Assembly: GCA_027405735.1 (NCBI GenBank)
Contig: JAPEHQ010000005.1
Coordinates: 1,240,001-1,304,000 of the forward strand
Length of the DNA stretch: 64,000 bases
Direction of reading: 5' to 3'
Source: Mucor racemosus
Lineage: Eukaryota; Mucoromycota; Mucoromycetes; Mucorales; Mucoraceae
Shown here: positions 51,200 to 62,989 of the stretch, one piece after another
Layout of the letters: every line of letters starts with the position of its first letter
Numbering within the stretch: the stretch's first letter is position 1
Program-made: the position numbers and the translations under genes
The notes under the pieces: generated by a model
The model's input: only the letters and a program-made list of their open reading frames with translations
What the model was told of the DNA's origin: nothing
The model's database searches: none

Positions 51200-53000
51200 T
51201 ACTACTATCCTATATCCTAATTACATCACACATTATTACCTTATCCGAATTGCATATAAATTCCAGCTTATGCAAGATATTCTATTACTATACGCACTGC
51301 GACACAACCAATGGCCACGTTACAATATCAACTTACTCGAATTCAAGTTATAGAGTAATTCAGTAGCATTATGTCCCTGAAGTCTAGTTCATGAAGGGAA
51401 ATAGACTCTTGAATAATTTAGTAAAAATAATCATTTTACTTTCATAATTCCTTTTATTTCTTCGTCAGTTCTCCTCATCATTTTCCTTATTATATATTCT
51501 AAATATAACAAATAAATTTTTGTCTGTGTCTCTTGCTCCTTATATAGTATAACCCTGATACAATCATTGCTACTAATAAATTGCGTAATTTGATATACAG
51601 AAAACTCTTGGAGCATTTACTCTTTTTTTTTTTTGGCAATGCTACAAATCATCGTTCAATATGACTGAATATTAATGAATTAGAGAAAATACAACTTGTG
51701 AAAAAACTTATACCCAACAATGTACTACATCGAGGTCAAGATAGTGTAGATAAAAGGTGCATCATTGTGTAGTGAAAATTGCAACATTTTGATGGATAAA
51801 AATTATAGTGTCAAGATGTTGTGTTTGGCTCAGGATTTCTAAAAGGGTTTAAAAGCATACTTCATCAAACTTACTTAGGTGTTAAATACCCACCATATGC
51901 TATTATTAGTATCTTCTTGTTTCTTTTTTTTTTATTGCTGTTGTATTAGTAAAAATCAAATCTTTCATAGCTTATAGCAATGACAATCGGATGTTTATGA
52001 TTTCAGATTGACATTTATCATAAAGTGGCCTGATGTACGTTCGATACTACTATAGATGGAACCAGTCGATTTAATTTATGGACTTTGAATGCAAATACCG
52101 AGAAACCATTTGTAAGTACTTAAGTTGGTTCTGGTAGCATAGAATAAATTGGCTTGGGACAAAGAGGATAAAAAGGCGGTAATAGGTTTCAGTGATGGAC
52201 ATGTTTATGTTTATGTTTATATTTATGTTTATGATATTGGAGAGGTAGCACTAAAACTCAACGTAATCACCTCTAGTGCAATAATTATACATTAAGACTA
52301 TTTTATCATCAAATGAACTACCACACAATAGTAACATGTATAAAGGTTTATAGTAATAAGCTTGAATCAAGTAGGTACAACATCATGAATTCTTGAAAAA
52401 GTTCTCAAGTATTATAAAATCTCTTATTTTTAAGACTTACAAGGCTTATGAGTGGAATATTAATTTCAAAAATTATTTTTGTCCAGATCATCAATTTTGA
52501 CATTTTTTAAATTTTTTTTTCTGGTTTTGCAAATCTAGAGTTAATTATACTACCAATTATAAAAATAAAAAATATGTACATATACAGAATTTAGCGCTCT
52601 ATTTGCTCAATAAAAAATAATAAATATTTTTATTGCAAAATATCACATGAAAATCCTTTAACCAAAAAACCGTTTTTGGGGCAAAAGTACAAATTTTTAT
52701 TATTTAACATTTAATATTAAGCATTTATAAAATGCGTATTAGCTATGGCTACAATTTTCTCTCACAATGTAGTATATTTAAACGTTGATTTTGGTATCAA
52801 AATTTGATTTTTCTGTTTTTTGTTCAAAATCATGAGTGTTGGTAAGGGTAAAATGATTCCCGAAAATGTCCGCTACAAAAACTGAATTTTCAGACTGTAT
52901 GTGGTTAAATATAGGAAAAGATAAAAAAGAGAAACGCTTTTTTATTTAAAACTTCGATATACTGTATACTGTACCATAGTATAAGAGACTTATTTGTTAG
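51200..53000 (+). repeat. Repeat unit M, copy D
   Basis: Aligns with copy C from about 46835 but without an LTR L in front: the flank reads ATATCCTAATTACATCACAC continuously, showing the site where L had inserted in B and C. Contains a dynein fragment. The right end passes into the aspartic-protease pseudogene at a GATCTTGC microhomology (53000-53007). Confidence 0.8.
52005..52245 (+). pseudogene. Captured dynein intermediate chain exon fragment (copy D)
   Basis: Reads DGTSRFNLWTLNANTEKPF, then NKLAWDKEDKKAVIG with small deletions, and a TTTATG microsatellite expansion inside the GHVYVYDIG segment. Ends GAG|GTAGC. Confidence 0.78.
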
Positions 53001-53007
53001 ATCTTGC

Positions 53008-54072
53008 CGTAGGCAAAACCAACAATGTGGTACCAATGTCCAAAATAGCACTTCCTACTTTATTACAAATCTGGTTGCCATTAACAGAAATACTACGAAT
53101 AGGAACTTTTCAAAATGATTTTTGTTCAATTGGAATGTATGCAAGATTGCCGGTGTAATGATTTGCATTGGTTCCTCCAAACATCTTTATAATGGTATAT
53201 TATAATGTATGTCAACATTAGAATGTTTTCAATCATTTACCACTTCGCCTTGCCCATTATCGGCAGCAGATCGGCCAAGCCAGAAACTAATAATAGGCTC
53301 CTTGATTTTACCATGCGCATACAAATCCTGTACAAAGCTTGTACTGGTCATGTTATTAATTGCTGAGATAATAGGAAATGCCAAACTAAAAAGACCATCT
53401 AAAAATGGATCTCTTGCATATCCACGAGCTTGCTCCTTGGTTATTCCAAATGGATAATTCTCCAACGAAATGCCATTGCCAATAGTAATTTTTATCATGT
53501 CCAATGACGCCAGAGACACCTGAACCATCGCCATAACGAACTTGCCATGTGCTGCTTCCATTGATGGCATCGGAATGAAAAGTTTCTGATCGAGAAGCTT
53601 CATAATGCCCTTTACCTACACAGCGTTGATAGTCTGAAGCTATTACCCAGATATTAGCGCTGCCTGTATCAAAATTCAAATGAAACTCTTGTGGTGGATT
53701 ACCGATATGAATACGGCCAATGTACTAATAATAAATTATTGCTACAATAAGTTGTAAACTAAATCCCAATATTACCACTAGTTTACCTCTACGTCTATCA
53801 TTGCACTGTTTAAATTAACGGTTGCTGCAGCACCATTATCCGAATCGGATGTTGCAATTTTATTCAGCATAATACCATTTAATGCTTTTAAATCAAACTT
53901 TGCCAAGGAATGACGGATTCTATCTGGAGTCGATATAACCACACCATTTTGTTTTTCAAGACTGAATATATAAAAACAGGCGTTACATATAGCGATATGT
54001 TTCTTGTTGGATTGACTCTACAGCTACAACAACAGCAAATGCAGCTGTTATTAAAAGATAAAGGTGATGCAT
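53008..54072 (-). pseudogene. Pepsin-like aspartic protease, broken and truncated
   Basis: ATG 54072 gives a signal-peptide-like start (MHHLYLLITAAFAVVVAV). After a propeptide-like stretch, IGNPPQEFHLNFDTGSANIW holds the first catalytic DTG and YGDGSG the flap. Damage: a frameshift at about 53490 (after SGVIGHD, the frame switches to KITIGNGISLENYPF), TGA in place of Trp (reads EQKSF*KVPIRS), and the second catalytic motif reads DIGTTLL (Thr to Ile). The body ends at LPTARSN where repeat copy D begins. The first intron position is unclear (only ~25 nt fits the phase). Full-length secreted relatives are about 390-400 residues. Confidence 0.87.
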
Positions 54073-54309
54073 GAACTATGTATTATTTTTAGCATATTAC
54101 AACAGAGAAAGATGAAAAGGTTATTTATGTATATCAAAAGTACATACATCAAGGAGAGATATTGGACCTCGGATACACAACACTTTGAAATTACATATTT
54201 TTTTGTTAATTGTTCATTTATTTATTTAATGAATCGAGATGTAGATTATAAGGGAATATTTATATATTATATATGTGCAATTGAAATTAAGGCTGATTAC
54301 AGAATGAGT

Positions 54310-54568
54310 TTAGGAAAAGATTTTACTGAATCTTTTACCTGTGTTTTTAAGGAATTTAGTAGAAATTGATTTTTTGGGTCTTATGGTGGGTGTTGGTACA
54401 GCTGTACTACTTTCTTGTTGACTATTGTCGACAATATTAAGGCTATTTAAACTCTTTTTTCTAGTTAATCGAATAGAAGAAAATCGTTTCTTTTTAGCTG
54501 CCGATGCTAATGCTGATTCTGCAGCAGATGGCGATGTTGTAGTTGTATCAATAACATCTTGCTGCTGT

Positions 54569-54612
<44 letters not shown>

Positions 54613-55707
54613 ATTGTTGTTGTTATTGTTATTAATAGAACTAGATCGAGCCACTTTTTGCATTGCCATTTGAAGTCTACTTTTAAATAAAGTAGAATGT
54701 TGACTTGTAGTGCTACTTTTACGAGATAATGTTGATCCAGCGGCAGAAGATTGATTTGGTGGAGTAAGTGCAGGTGTAGTTGTAATAGCTTCATCTATCA
54801 ATACAGTGCTTGTGTGAACTGTAGAAAATGGTCGAACATTGTGATCTAGTGAGGGTGTAGGTGGCTCATTGAAAATACGTTGTAAATTATCAGAAAACGC
54901 CGTAATATTATTACCTTTTTTATTGATCTCCTCATAATATTGATCCTTGTTTGAAGATCTATCATCATCAGCAATTTCAGTAGATGCTGAAGAATCATTT
55001 CCATTGTTTTGTTCTTGCGGAATATATGGTTCCGGTGTTTTAACTAGAATAGTAGGTTGTGCTACTACTTCTTTTACTATAACATCTACATATTCTTCAT
55101 TCACTTTTCTTGGTATCACCTGAGTATATGTGGGATCTTCTTTCTTGATGATAGTATCATTGTTGATTAATTGAGCTAATTGTTCTTTTTTATCTTCATT
55201 AGAAGGAGATAAATCTTCAAGAGGAGTATCAACATGAGAAGGAGTAGTAGCAGCACTAATATTTTTACTGCTGCTGTTGCTGCTGCTGCTAGCCGCTATT
55301 GGTTCCGCCTGTTTATTGTTGTTGTTGTTGGATGTGGTCAAACCTGCAGTAGAACGCATAGGCGTAATTACGGGTGCATGTTTTTTATTTGATATTTGTT
55401 TTTTAGTTGTTGCTGTTGCAGTTTTAGATGGCGGTGATGATGACGGTGATGATGAAGACGATGCTGATACCTCTGGCTTGGGTGCTGCTATTCTCTTCAA
55501 AGCATTTATACCAGTAACTGTGTAAAGTATAACAAAAGAAGCCAAAAGACAACCGCATTGAACGATATGCGATAAAGGGTCATTTCGATCAGTTAATACC
55601 ATCAATGATAGAAATATTGCTGTCATATTAATTATTTCCATTGGTGTAATTATCAATGATATGAAATACATGTAAGTTGATGCTCGTATAATAAAGAGAA
55701 AAGACAT
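54310..55707 (-). CDS. Membrane protein with long low-complexity Asn/Ser/Thr tail
   Basis: 465 residues, no intron. The N-terminus has hydrophobic segments at about 3-45 (FLFIIRASTYMYFISLIITP and following) and a second span around 52-68 (LLASFVILYTVTGINAL), separated by DRNDPLSH. The rest is soluble: Ser/Thr/Pro-rich, acidic middle, a run of about two dozen Asn, then a strongly basic C-terminus (KKKRFSSIRLTRKKSLN, KKSISTKFLKNTGKRFSKI). The layout suggests a membrane-anchored protein with a cytoplasmic basic tail. Same strand as the phosphodiesterase, about 250 bases downstream of it. Family not recognised. Confidence 0.7.
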
Positions 55708-55957
55708 TTTTGATAAAGTAAAAAAAAAAAAAAAAAAAAAGAAAAAAAGAGAGTTGAAAGATGTAAAGAGAGATGAAGAGAAAGAAAGTATTTATGTACC
55801 ACTGTATGAATATTTTTTTAAGGAGATCTTGATACAATGGTGCACAATAAAGTATATTATTAAGAAACCGCTTAAAAACAATGAGGGCCAAGCCCATTAT
55901 TTTACATTTATGTATAAGATTTTTAAGTGGAAAGATTAAGGGGTGGAAAGTGAGTCT

Positions 55958-57965
55958 TTATTTCTGTCCAACCGGTAATGTATTAGATCTATTTGTTGGC
56001 GAAGATCTGGGCGACATGGGTGTTAATTTTAACCTACGTGAATTAACAAAATTGGGTTCTTCGCTCTTTCTTCTGCGTACGACTTCTGTTCTATCACGAT
56101 GTGATGATTGTTCTTTTAAATCTGATATATCACTATGACTAACGCTTCGAACACCCCAGTATTTACGCTTATATTTTCCTGATCCAATTGTGCGTTCCTC
56201 CAATTCATCAGGTATGATCACCATACCGGCAGCAACACTTACTCTTCTACCTGATGGATTAATAATAGGTCGATCTGGCAACATACTTGATGGCAGTCTT
56301 TGGTTTTCTTCTTCTTGTTGATCTTTGTTGTCTTGTAATTCTTCTTCCATTTTGATCCATTGTGATCGATTGGATGATAATTCTTTCAATAATTCATCCG
56401 CTTTTGGAAACAATGCTGCAAAAATTTCAAAATACGGGCTTACGACAAAATCACCAAACTGTAAACCAATGGTTGTTTGGCTAACTTGATTTCTATCCAT
56501 ATTGGGCGATACTTTGAGCCCATGCTCTAATTCAGCGTCACCTTGAAGGAAAAATTCTTCACAAACTAAATTTGACCAGCTTAGACAAATTGGCCATGGT
56601 CGAAGTGCGTTACTTATATCAGCGGCATGTAGTATAATTTGACAAAGTATCAATCTTTGCTGTGGTTCCATTATATAGTTAGGTGGTGTAAATGTGATTT
56701 TGCCATCAGCAGTAGTTTTCGTCATAAGATCCACTCCAGATGAATGATGCTTTTCTGACGTGGTAGATGTTGTCGTATCATGGCTGTTTTCGTCTAATTC
56801 GTCATCATCTTCTTCATCTTCTTCTTCTGGGCTTGCTGGTAATACCCGCATTGTCTTTAAGCATAATGGTACAGTATCTTCTTCAAAATATGATTTTCTT
56901 CTAAAATAAGATATTGCACTTTTAGCACCTTGACTTGAGAAGATGTCTTTCACTTGAATTTCAGGATCTTCTTCTACAGATGCCTGTGTTTGTTGCTGTT
57001 GGTTCTCATAGTGAACGTGATGATGATGATTACATTCCTTCTCGTCTTCTTCTTCCTCTTTTGTAGATGGTAAAACCGGTTTATGTAAAGAAGATCTCAT
57101 TTGCATCACTTGATCTTGTCCCACGTTTTCATCAGTTATAATTTCCAGCAAATTTGCAAGGTTTTCTTGTAACTCATAATGAAATATCATATCCGTTGCT
57201 AAAATCATTTTAATAATCCCAGTTCTCATTTCAGATTCTGATGTTGGTAAGCCTAATAAACCACTTGCTTTTTCCAGTTTTCTCAATAATTTGTGTTTTG
57301 TTAATAAATCCATTGTAATCGTACATGAATAACTTTCCAAAACTGATTTATTACTATATCGAATAGCTAAATCAGTTTTTAGGTTTACTTGGAAATTGTT
57401 ATTCTTTCCAGGCTGATTTTATAAAAATGTACAAATTAGTAACCATGGTAACTAATTTAATTGGTTTACATATTCAACTTACATGACCAATATCATGACA
57501 CAAGCCAGCAATCATCAGCGCAGCTATATCAATTCGAGATATATAACTTGCCACATCGTATTGACATACCATATGGTATAATACAATTGCAACATCTACG
57601 GCATGATAAAAGGAATGATACGCGTTTGGTAAATAACCATGATCCACATCTACTAAAAAATCGAGAAATTCAGATGGTGTAACACCAATAGATTCGCATA
57701 AACCAAGACGTTCTAAAAATCCAAGAATATATCCATAGAGTTCTGCTCGACTTTTATCAAGCACAGTAAAATGTTGAAGATCTTTGATTTCATACTTTGG
57801 ATCTGCTACTTTGATCATCAACTAGATGTAAAAAGAAAATTCAGAATTTCGGGTTGCCATGGAAATAAAAACAAATATAGCAGTAATTAAAAATATATTA
57901 TACTTTACGCATTCAATCTTGAACAAGTCTGCAGATGATAGAGTATTGTGCCTTAAAATGAGCAT
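55958..57965 (-). CDS. Class I 3',5'-cyclic nucleotide phosphodiesterase
   Basis: Hydrolyses cAMP/cGMP. Three exons: 57965-57909, 57821-57483, 57412-55958; about 616 residues. Metal-binding residues are in place: YHSFYHAVDV (first His about 92), GLCHDIGHPGKNN (His-Asp about 128-129) and HAADISNALRPW (Asp about 397). MILATDMIFHYELQ is the usual helix, and VCEEFFLQGDAELEHG and SQTTIGLQFGDFVVSP continue the fold. An insertion of ~140 residues (about 238-376; acidic, with poly-His and poly-Gln) splits the catalytic domain between ATDM and HAAD. The C-terminal tail is Arg/Ser-rich. The N-terminal exon is the least certain; an upstream exon is possible (TTACAG near 58023). Confidence 0.93.
57439..57452. 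promoter_or_regulatory. X-box (RFX-type) motif inside a phosphodiesterase intron
   Basis: GTAACCATGGTAAC fits GTNRCC-N(0-3)-RGYAAC exactly. A second, imperfect one (GTTGCCATGGAAAT) lies at 57853-57866 in the preceding intron. Function in vivo is inference. Confidence 0.4.
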
Positions 57966-59022
57966 TTTTCTGGGATTATTAAGTAGTAATGTTATTGAGT
58001 GAGGATTACAAGAAGGGTTTCAACTGTAAGAAAAAAGAGAAAAATGTAAATTTTCGTTATTTTATTTCATACATCATATAACGAAAAAAAAAAATGAAGA
58101 AAAAAAAAAAAACGTAAAACCCCCCCCCCGACTGTTGTTTGCCTTAAAACACAGCCACTCAAGATCTCTGTTTATGCAGGCGGTAAGATGGCATCTATAA
58201 ATGGTAAATCAATATGAATGTTTCACTCTTGCAAAAGATTATTAAATCCAACTTTTCCCGCTTAAACGGTTTTAGGTTTCTTCTTTATTCGCATATCAAA
58301 GCGATGGGAAAACATCTTTTATTCTTGTGTCCAACTAAAATGCAGAATTTTATGATGGAGAAGACTTTTCTTCCAATAATAATGTAAGCAACAACATCCA
58401 GGACAAGAAGAGATCAATCAAAAATCCGCGGATGACTTGTACAAAACCCACAAATTATTAATTAATTAATCAAGAAGTCATATATAAAGATACAGTGCAC
58501 ATGATTTATAATACTGCAACTCTTCTACTTGATCTTTTTTGAAGTGAATATAATAATAACGGAATTAATTTATTAGCGATAGATTTATTATATAATAATA
58601 TATAAGTTTTTTCGTGAAAAAATGGTTTTAAAAAATACCATGTTAATTTTGAGATGTCAAACTAATAGAATATATTGTTTGTACTGTAGAACCAAACAAA
58701 TTTTCATAAAATGTAAATTCTTTAAAGGTTATTCAAAGTGCAAAAAAGATTATACAGAAATTGAAAAAATTGCACATTTTGAAACCCGATGTGCTGATTA
58801 TTTTTTTTTTTTGATTTTTTTTCACACAAAAAATGTAACTTTAAGAGAGGTTTCCTACTTGAATATACAAGATAATCATATACTTTTGACATTTCTGAAC
58901 TGCCCTGCTTCTTGTGCTTTTAGTGGTAGCTAAAATGTACTTTTAAAAAACTTAGAGGATGCACGCTCCGATTTTGGAAATCATTTTTCCAGAAAAAAAG
59001 ACACTAAAATTACTGCTAAATT
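57966..59022. other. Upstream region of the phosphodiesterase gene
   Basis: Promoter side of the minus-strand phosphodiesterase, with A-rich runs and a C9 tract at about 58120. The 103-codon + frame at 58622-58933 is Cys/Lys/Phe-rich, has no recognisable domain and is not claimed as a gene. Confidence 0.4.
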
Positions 59023-59223
59023 ATGTCTAGGAAGCGACGAATAGCTCACGCAACTCGAGAAATTATTAAATTAAGGTTGAATCTATTGTTCAAAACTAGA
59101 TCTGTGCTGTCAAAGCAATATGATATAGATTTTCTGTCGCTTTAAGGCTTTTGGCGCTCTGTGGAACTTGAACAGCTACCAAGCACTATCAATGCATTAT
59201 TTGATAATTTCCATGCCAAGCTA
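59023..59223 (+). pseudogene. Coding remnant, possibly transposase N-terminus
   Basis: MSRKRRIAHATREIIKLRLN leads into VLSKQYDIDFLSL then a stop; after a frame shift RSVELEQLPSTINALFDNFH continues with similar coding texture. The basic start and helix-rich pattern resemble a DNA-binding region of a transposase, but no family is recognised. No catalytic part follows. Confidence 0.3.
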
Positions 59224-59418
59224 TGAACTAGTTACAGGATAACTATATCAGATTCACATAAAAGTGTACCAGGCTATTGCCACAATTAGCGATAATGCAC
59301 CGTACTGCTGTATAACATGCAAATATGTGTAACTTTAAGCCAAAAAGTAAATAAAAACGGACAAATAACAAAAAAAGGTAATTTGAGGGGGGTATACACA
59401 AAAAAATTTTATTTGCAA

Positions 59419-61522
59419 CTACAATTTACCGGCTTTATTACTATTTCCATAGTTAGGAGACCACATATGGGCAGTAACATAATCTAAAATTTCTTCATGT
59501 GATTTACACTGAATCATCATATCTCGAGACGTAGCTAAATTTTCATTTAAAGTCTCTTGACAAACAGCTGCTGCAACAATAGCAGATACATTACGAATAC
59601 GTTTTAATGAAGGATATAACCATCCTTTAGCAATCTCTTCCTCTGTAAGTGAGTCAGCGAGTGCTTTAGATGCTTCATAAATCATACGATCAGAAATATG
59701 CTTGGGCTTAGCCAAGACTGCTCCAAGACCCAAACCAGGGAAAATGTACATGTTATTGCCTTGACCAGGATACTTGATTTCACCAGTTGATTTAATAGTA
59801 TATGCAGGGAATGCAGTACCAGATGCAAAAATAACCTTGTTGTTGGTTGATTCCATGGCTTGTTCAAATGTACATTCAGCTTGTGTGGCTGGATTCGAAA
59901 GTGGGAATACGATGGGTTGATCATTTAGCGATGCAAGACGTTCAAGGACTTGAGTATTAAAAGCACCAGTAGTGGACGATAAACCGATTAAACTACAGAT
60001 TAATAAAATGTCAATATATAACTAAAAATGTATAGATGTATATACAAATACTTACGCTGTGGGTTTAACGTAATTGACAATATCAATTAATTCTTTAAAC
60101 TGTTGACCTTGATTATCATCTCGTGCGTAATACACCTTGTGTTGAGCTAATTTATCACCTCGTGTTGTAGTAATAAGACCCTATTAAATATAAAATAAGC
60201 ATAAATAAATTATTTCGAGTTAAAAGTTCAAATCAACCTTGGAATCAACGATCCAGAATACATGTTTAGCTTCTTCTTCTGTCATGTTGTGCTCAATTTG
60301 GAAATAGGTTTGAATTTGACGAGCAACGCCAATAGCAGCAGAACCAGCACCATAAAATACGATACGATGATCACGAGGAGAAACTTGATTTTCTTTTTCA
60401 ACCTTACGAATAGCATTAATGACACCAGATAAAATGACAGCACCTGTGCCTTGAATATCGTCATTGAAACAAAGCATCTGATTTTGATATTTTTCTAAAA
60501 GACCAAATGCATGTTCAGAAGACCAATCTTCAAATTGAATAAGTAAGTTTGGATAAACAGAATGTAATGCCGTTAAAACTGTATCAACTGTTTGGTAAAA
60601 CTAATCAAGATGTTAATACATCTACAATACTCAATTTTATACCTGTGTATTTATATATTTACCTCTTCATCATTGGGTCGCTTTTGACGAAGACCAATAT
60701 AAAATTCATCATTGAGTAGTTTTTCATTATTTGTACCCAAATCTAAAATAATAGGCAATGTACGACGAGGATCTATACCAGCACCAGCAACATAGAGTTG
60801 AAGTTTACCAATAGGAATACCAATACCATTGGTTCCTAAATCACCAAGGCCCAAAATTCTAGATCCATCGGAAATAACAGCGATTTCTGGATCGAAACCT
60901 TCTGTATCTGTGGGGCGATAGTTACGAATGGTTTGACATAAATCCGGCAATTCGGCTTTGGTAAGATAAAGACCATCCGATACACCAGGAGCAGCCAAGA
61001 AAGGATAGATGGTTGAGTATTCCAAGCATGCCGTACCTACGGTCGGGGTATAGATAACAGGAGCCAATTCCTAATGTAAAATGTGAAAGTTAGTCATTAG
61101 ATTTTTCTACCCGCTTTGTCAAACCAATAAATACCTCTAATTCATCGATGACAATCTTGTAAAATAATCGAACATTTGTAGTACGAAGTTGAGCCATTAA
61201 GATATATTTCTCCAATAAATCATGTTTAGAGCGAAGTACTCGCAATGCGCGAGCCTTTTGAGTCTCTAATGTCTCTACACCAGCAGGTAAGAGACCATTT
61301 AAACCAAGCTTTTGACGCTTGGCATGATCCATAGCGGTACCTATAAATTTAAATACAACAATTAGCTTTTTATATACTAAAAGAAGCGGGTATAAGCTGC
61401 TTGCCTTCATTTAGATAACCTGATCTAGAGATCAAATCTGATGTTGCTGCTTGCTGTTCTCCTTCTTCTTGCAACTTTGAAGACGATAATTGACGACGAA
61501 CAAAATCAATAATAGGTGGCAT
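59419..61522 (-). CDS. Malic enzyme (NAD(P)-dependent malate dehydrogenase, decarboxylating)
   Basis: Converts malate to pyruvate and CO2 with NAD(P)H formation; in oleaginous fungi it is discussed as an NADPH source for lipid synthesis. Six exons: 61522-61405, 61340-61135, 61070-60663, 60600-60238, 60180-60056, 59992-59419; 597 residues, usual length. Motifs: YTPTVGTACLEYS (from about 115), SDGSRILGLGDLGTNGIGIP (175-194), FEDW (267-270), FNDDIQGTGAV (289-299) and dinucleotide fold GAGSAAIGVA (328-337). The first intron (61341-61404) starts GCAAGC after ..GAAG, a GC-AG intron; the others are GT-AG. Cofactor preference is not decided here. The N-terminus MPPIIDFVRRQLSSSKLQ is basic and amphipathic, so mitochondrial targeting is possible but unproven. 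Confidence 0.95.
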
Positions 61523-62900
61523 TTTTTATAGTGAGATAATAGTAAAGAAGGCCAACAATTCAGCATTTTTCAAGCTTATTATATAGGCCCTTACTATCAC
61601 GAGCTTCAGCATGATAGAAATGGCATGATTCAATATGATTGGCAGAATGACATGTTGAATCACAACTGACAAAGGTCAAATGCTCGCATTCCATTTGCTT
61701 AACGTTGGAAAGTGGTCACTCGATGATCCCGAAGACATGAATTGAATGCACATGCTTATTTTCTCACCCTTCAAAAGAAGCAAAGGACTCAAACAGTTTT
61801 AGAGTTGTAAATCCAAGTTTGGAGATCGTTCCTTGGAGCAAATTGTATATATGTATGATGGATTATACCCCAATTTTTAAGAGTTTGGATAATAAATAAA
61901 TAATTCATAGTTGTTGGGGATGGAATCAACAATGCATTAGCTCAAAAAAAAAAAAAAAAAAAAAGAAAATGTCTCAAAACTGGTATCTATCTGAATTGAC
62001 GCCATTTTTATCTCACATCAGTCAATCACAGTGTAGATCCTCTATGTATGCTGAGTAATGATAATTTACTTGTTAAATTTTCAGATCAGGCCATGATACA
62101 TGTATAGATAAACCAATAAACAGGATCAATCAAGTTTTGTACAAAACGATGTATACTGGAATATCAGATAATACATTGCACACAAAGAATGTATTTACTT
62201 TTTTCGAACAGTGAAACAAAAAAAAAAGTCTATTTATATATTTATATATATTAAATGCTTTGGCTGCCCACCTGAATACATATGTTAATTGTTTTTTTTT
62301 GTTTAGGTGATATGTAATCTACAATATTATCATTGAGGATAAATCAGCCCCCTTTTTATTCGTTTAATATACTAAACCTACATTCCACAATTAGAAAAAT
62401 TCATGGAATCTAATTAATTGTACTGATATTAAAATTGCATTATTTGAGGAACTACATTTGATGGCGTTCTAATCTTGTGTGTCATATTTTTTCCATTTGT
62501 TCCCAAATACCGCAGATATAAAAAGTAGTTAAATGTGCATATCGAAATGAACATGTCTTTTTCTTTAGTTGAACGAATCATTCATTCTCTCTCACTAATT
62601 CTATTTCATCCGATATATTCTAAGATAATCAATCAATGTCGTTAATACAAACCATAGTTATATAAAAATTTAATTAATGTGCATATAGTAGGGCTAGCTC
62701 AAATATACGCATATATATTTGTTTTGCTTTTCATCAAAAACAGCATAAAGCAAATGAAACTGCATTTGAAATATGAAATAGCCATCATGGTAAATCTTCA
62801 AAATAAAAAATAAATCATAAAAAATCGGGTTAGTATAATACGAGTTTTATCTACAAATTCTTGCTCTGCATTGAATTATGTAGATTTCAAAAGAGCTTTT
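61523..62900. other. Malic enzyme promoter and intergenic
   Basis: 5' region of the minus-strand malic enzyme gene, then AT-rich sequence with an A20-type tract near 61945. No supported gene. Confidence 0.4.
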
Positions 62901-62989
62901 GGCTATAAAATTGATGTGGAATTTTAAATTTTTTTTGGTTTTGCTCTTAATTTTGCATAAAATTAAAAAGCTAAGTAATAGAGCACAAA

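Noticed and set aside
54425..54673. Leucine-rich + strand frame
   Set aside because: Shadow of the Asn-codon repeat of the minus-strand gene (AAC/AAT runs read as GTT/TTG on the other strand).
58622..58933. 103-codon frame with several Cys residues, possible zinc-binding protein
   Set aside because: Cys spacing does not match a known finger, composition follows AT-rich DNA, and no repeat or homologue supports it.
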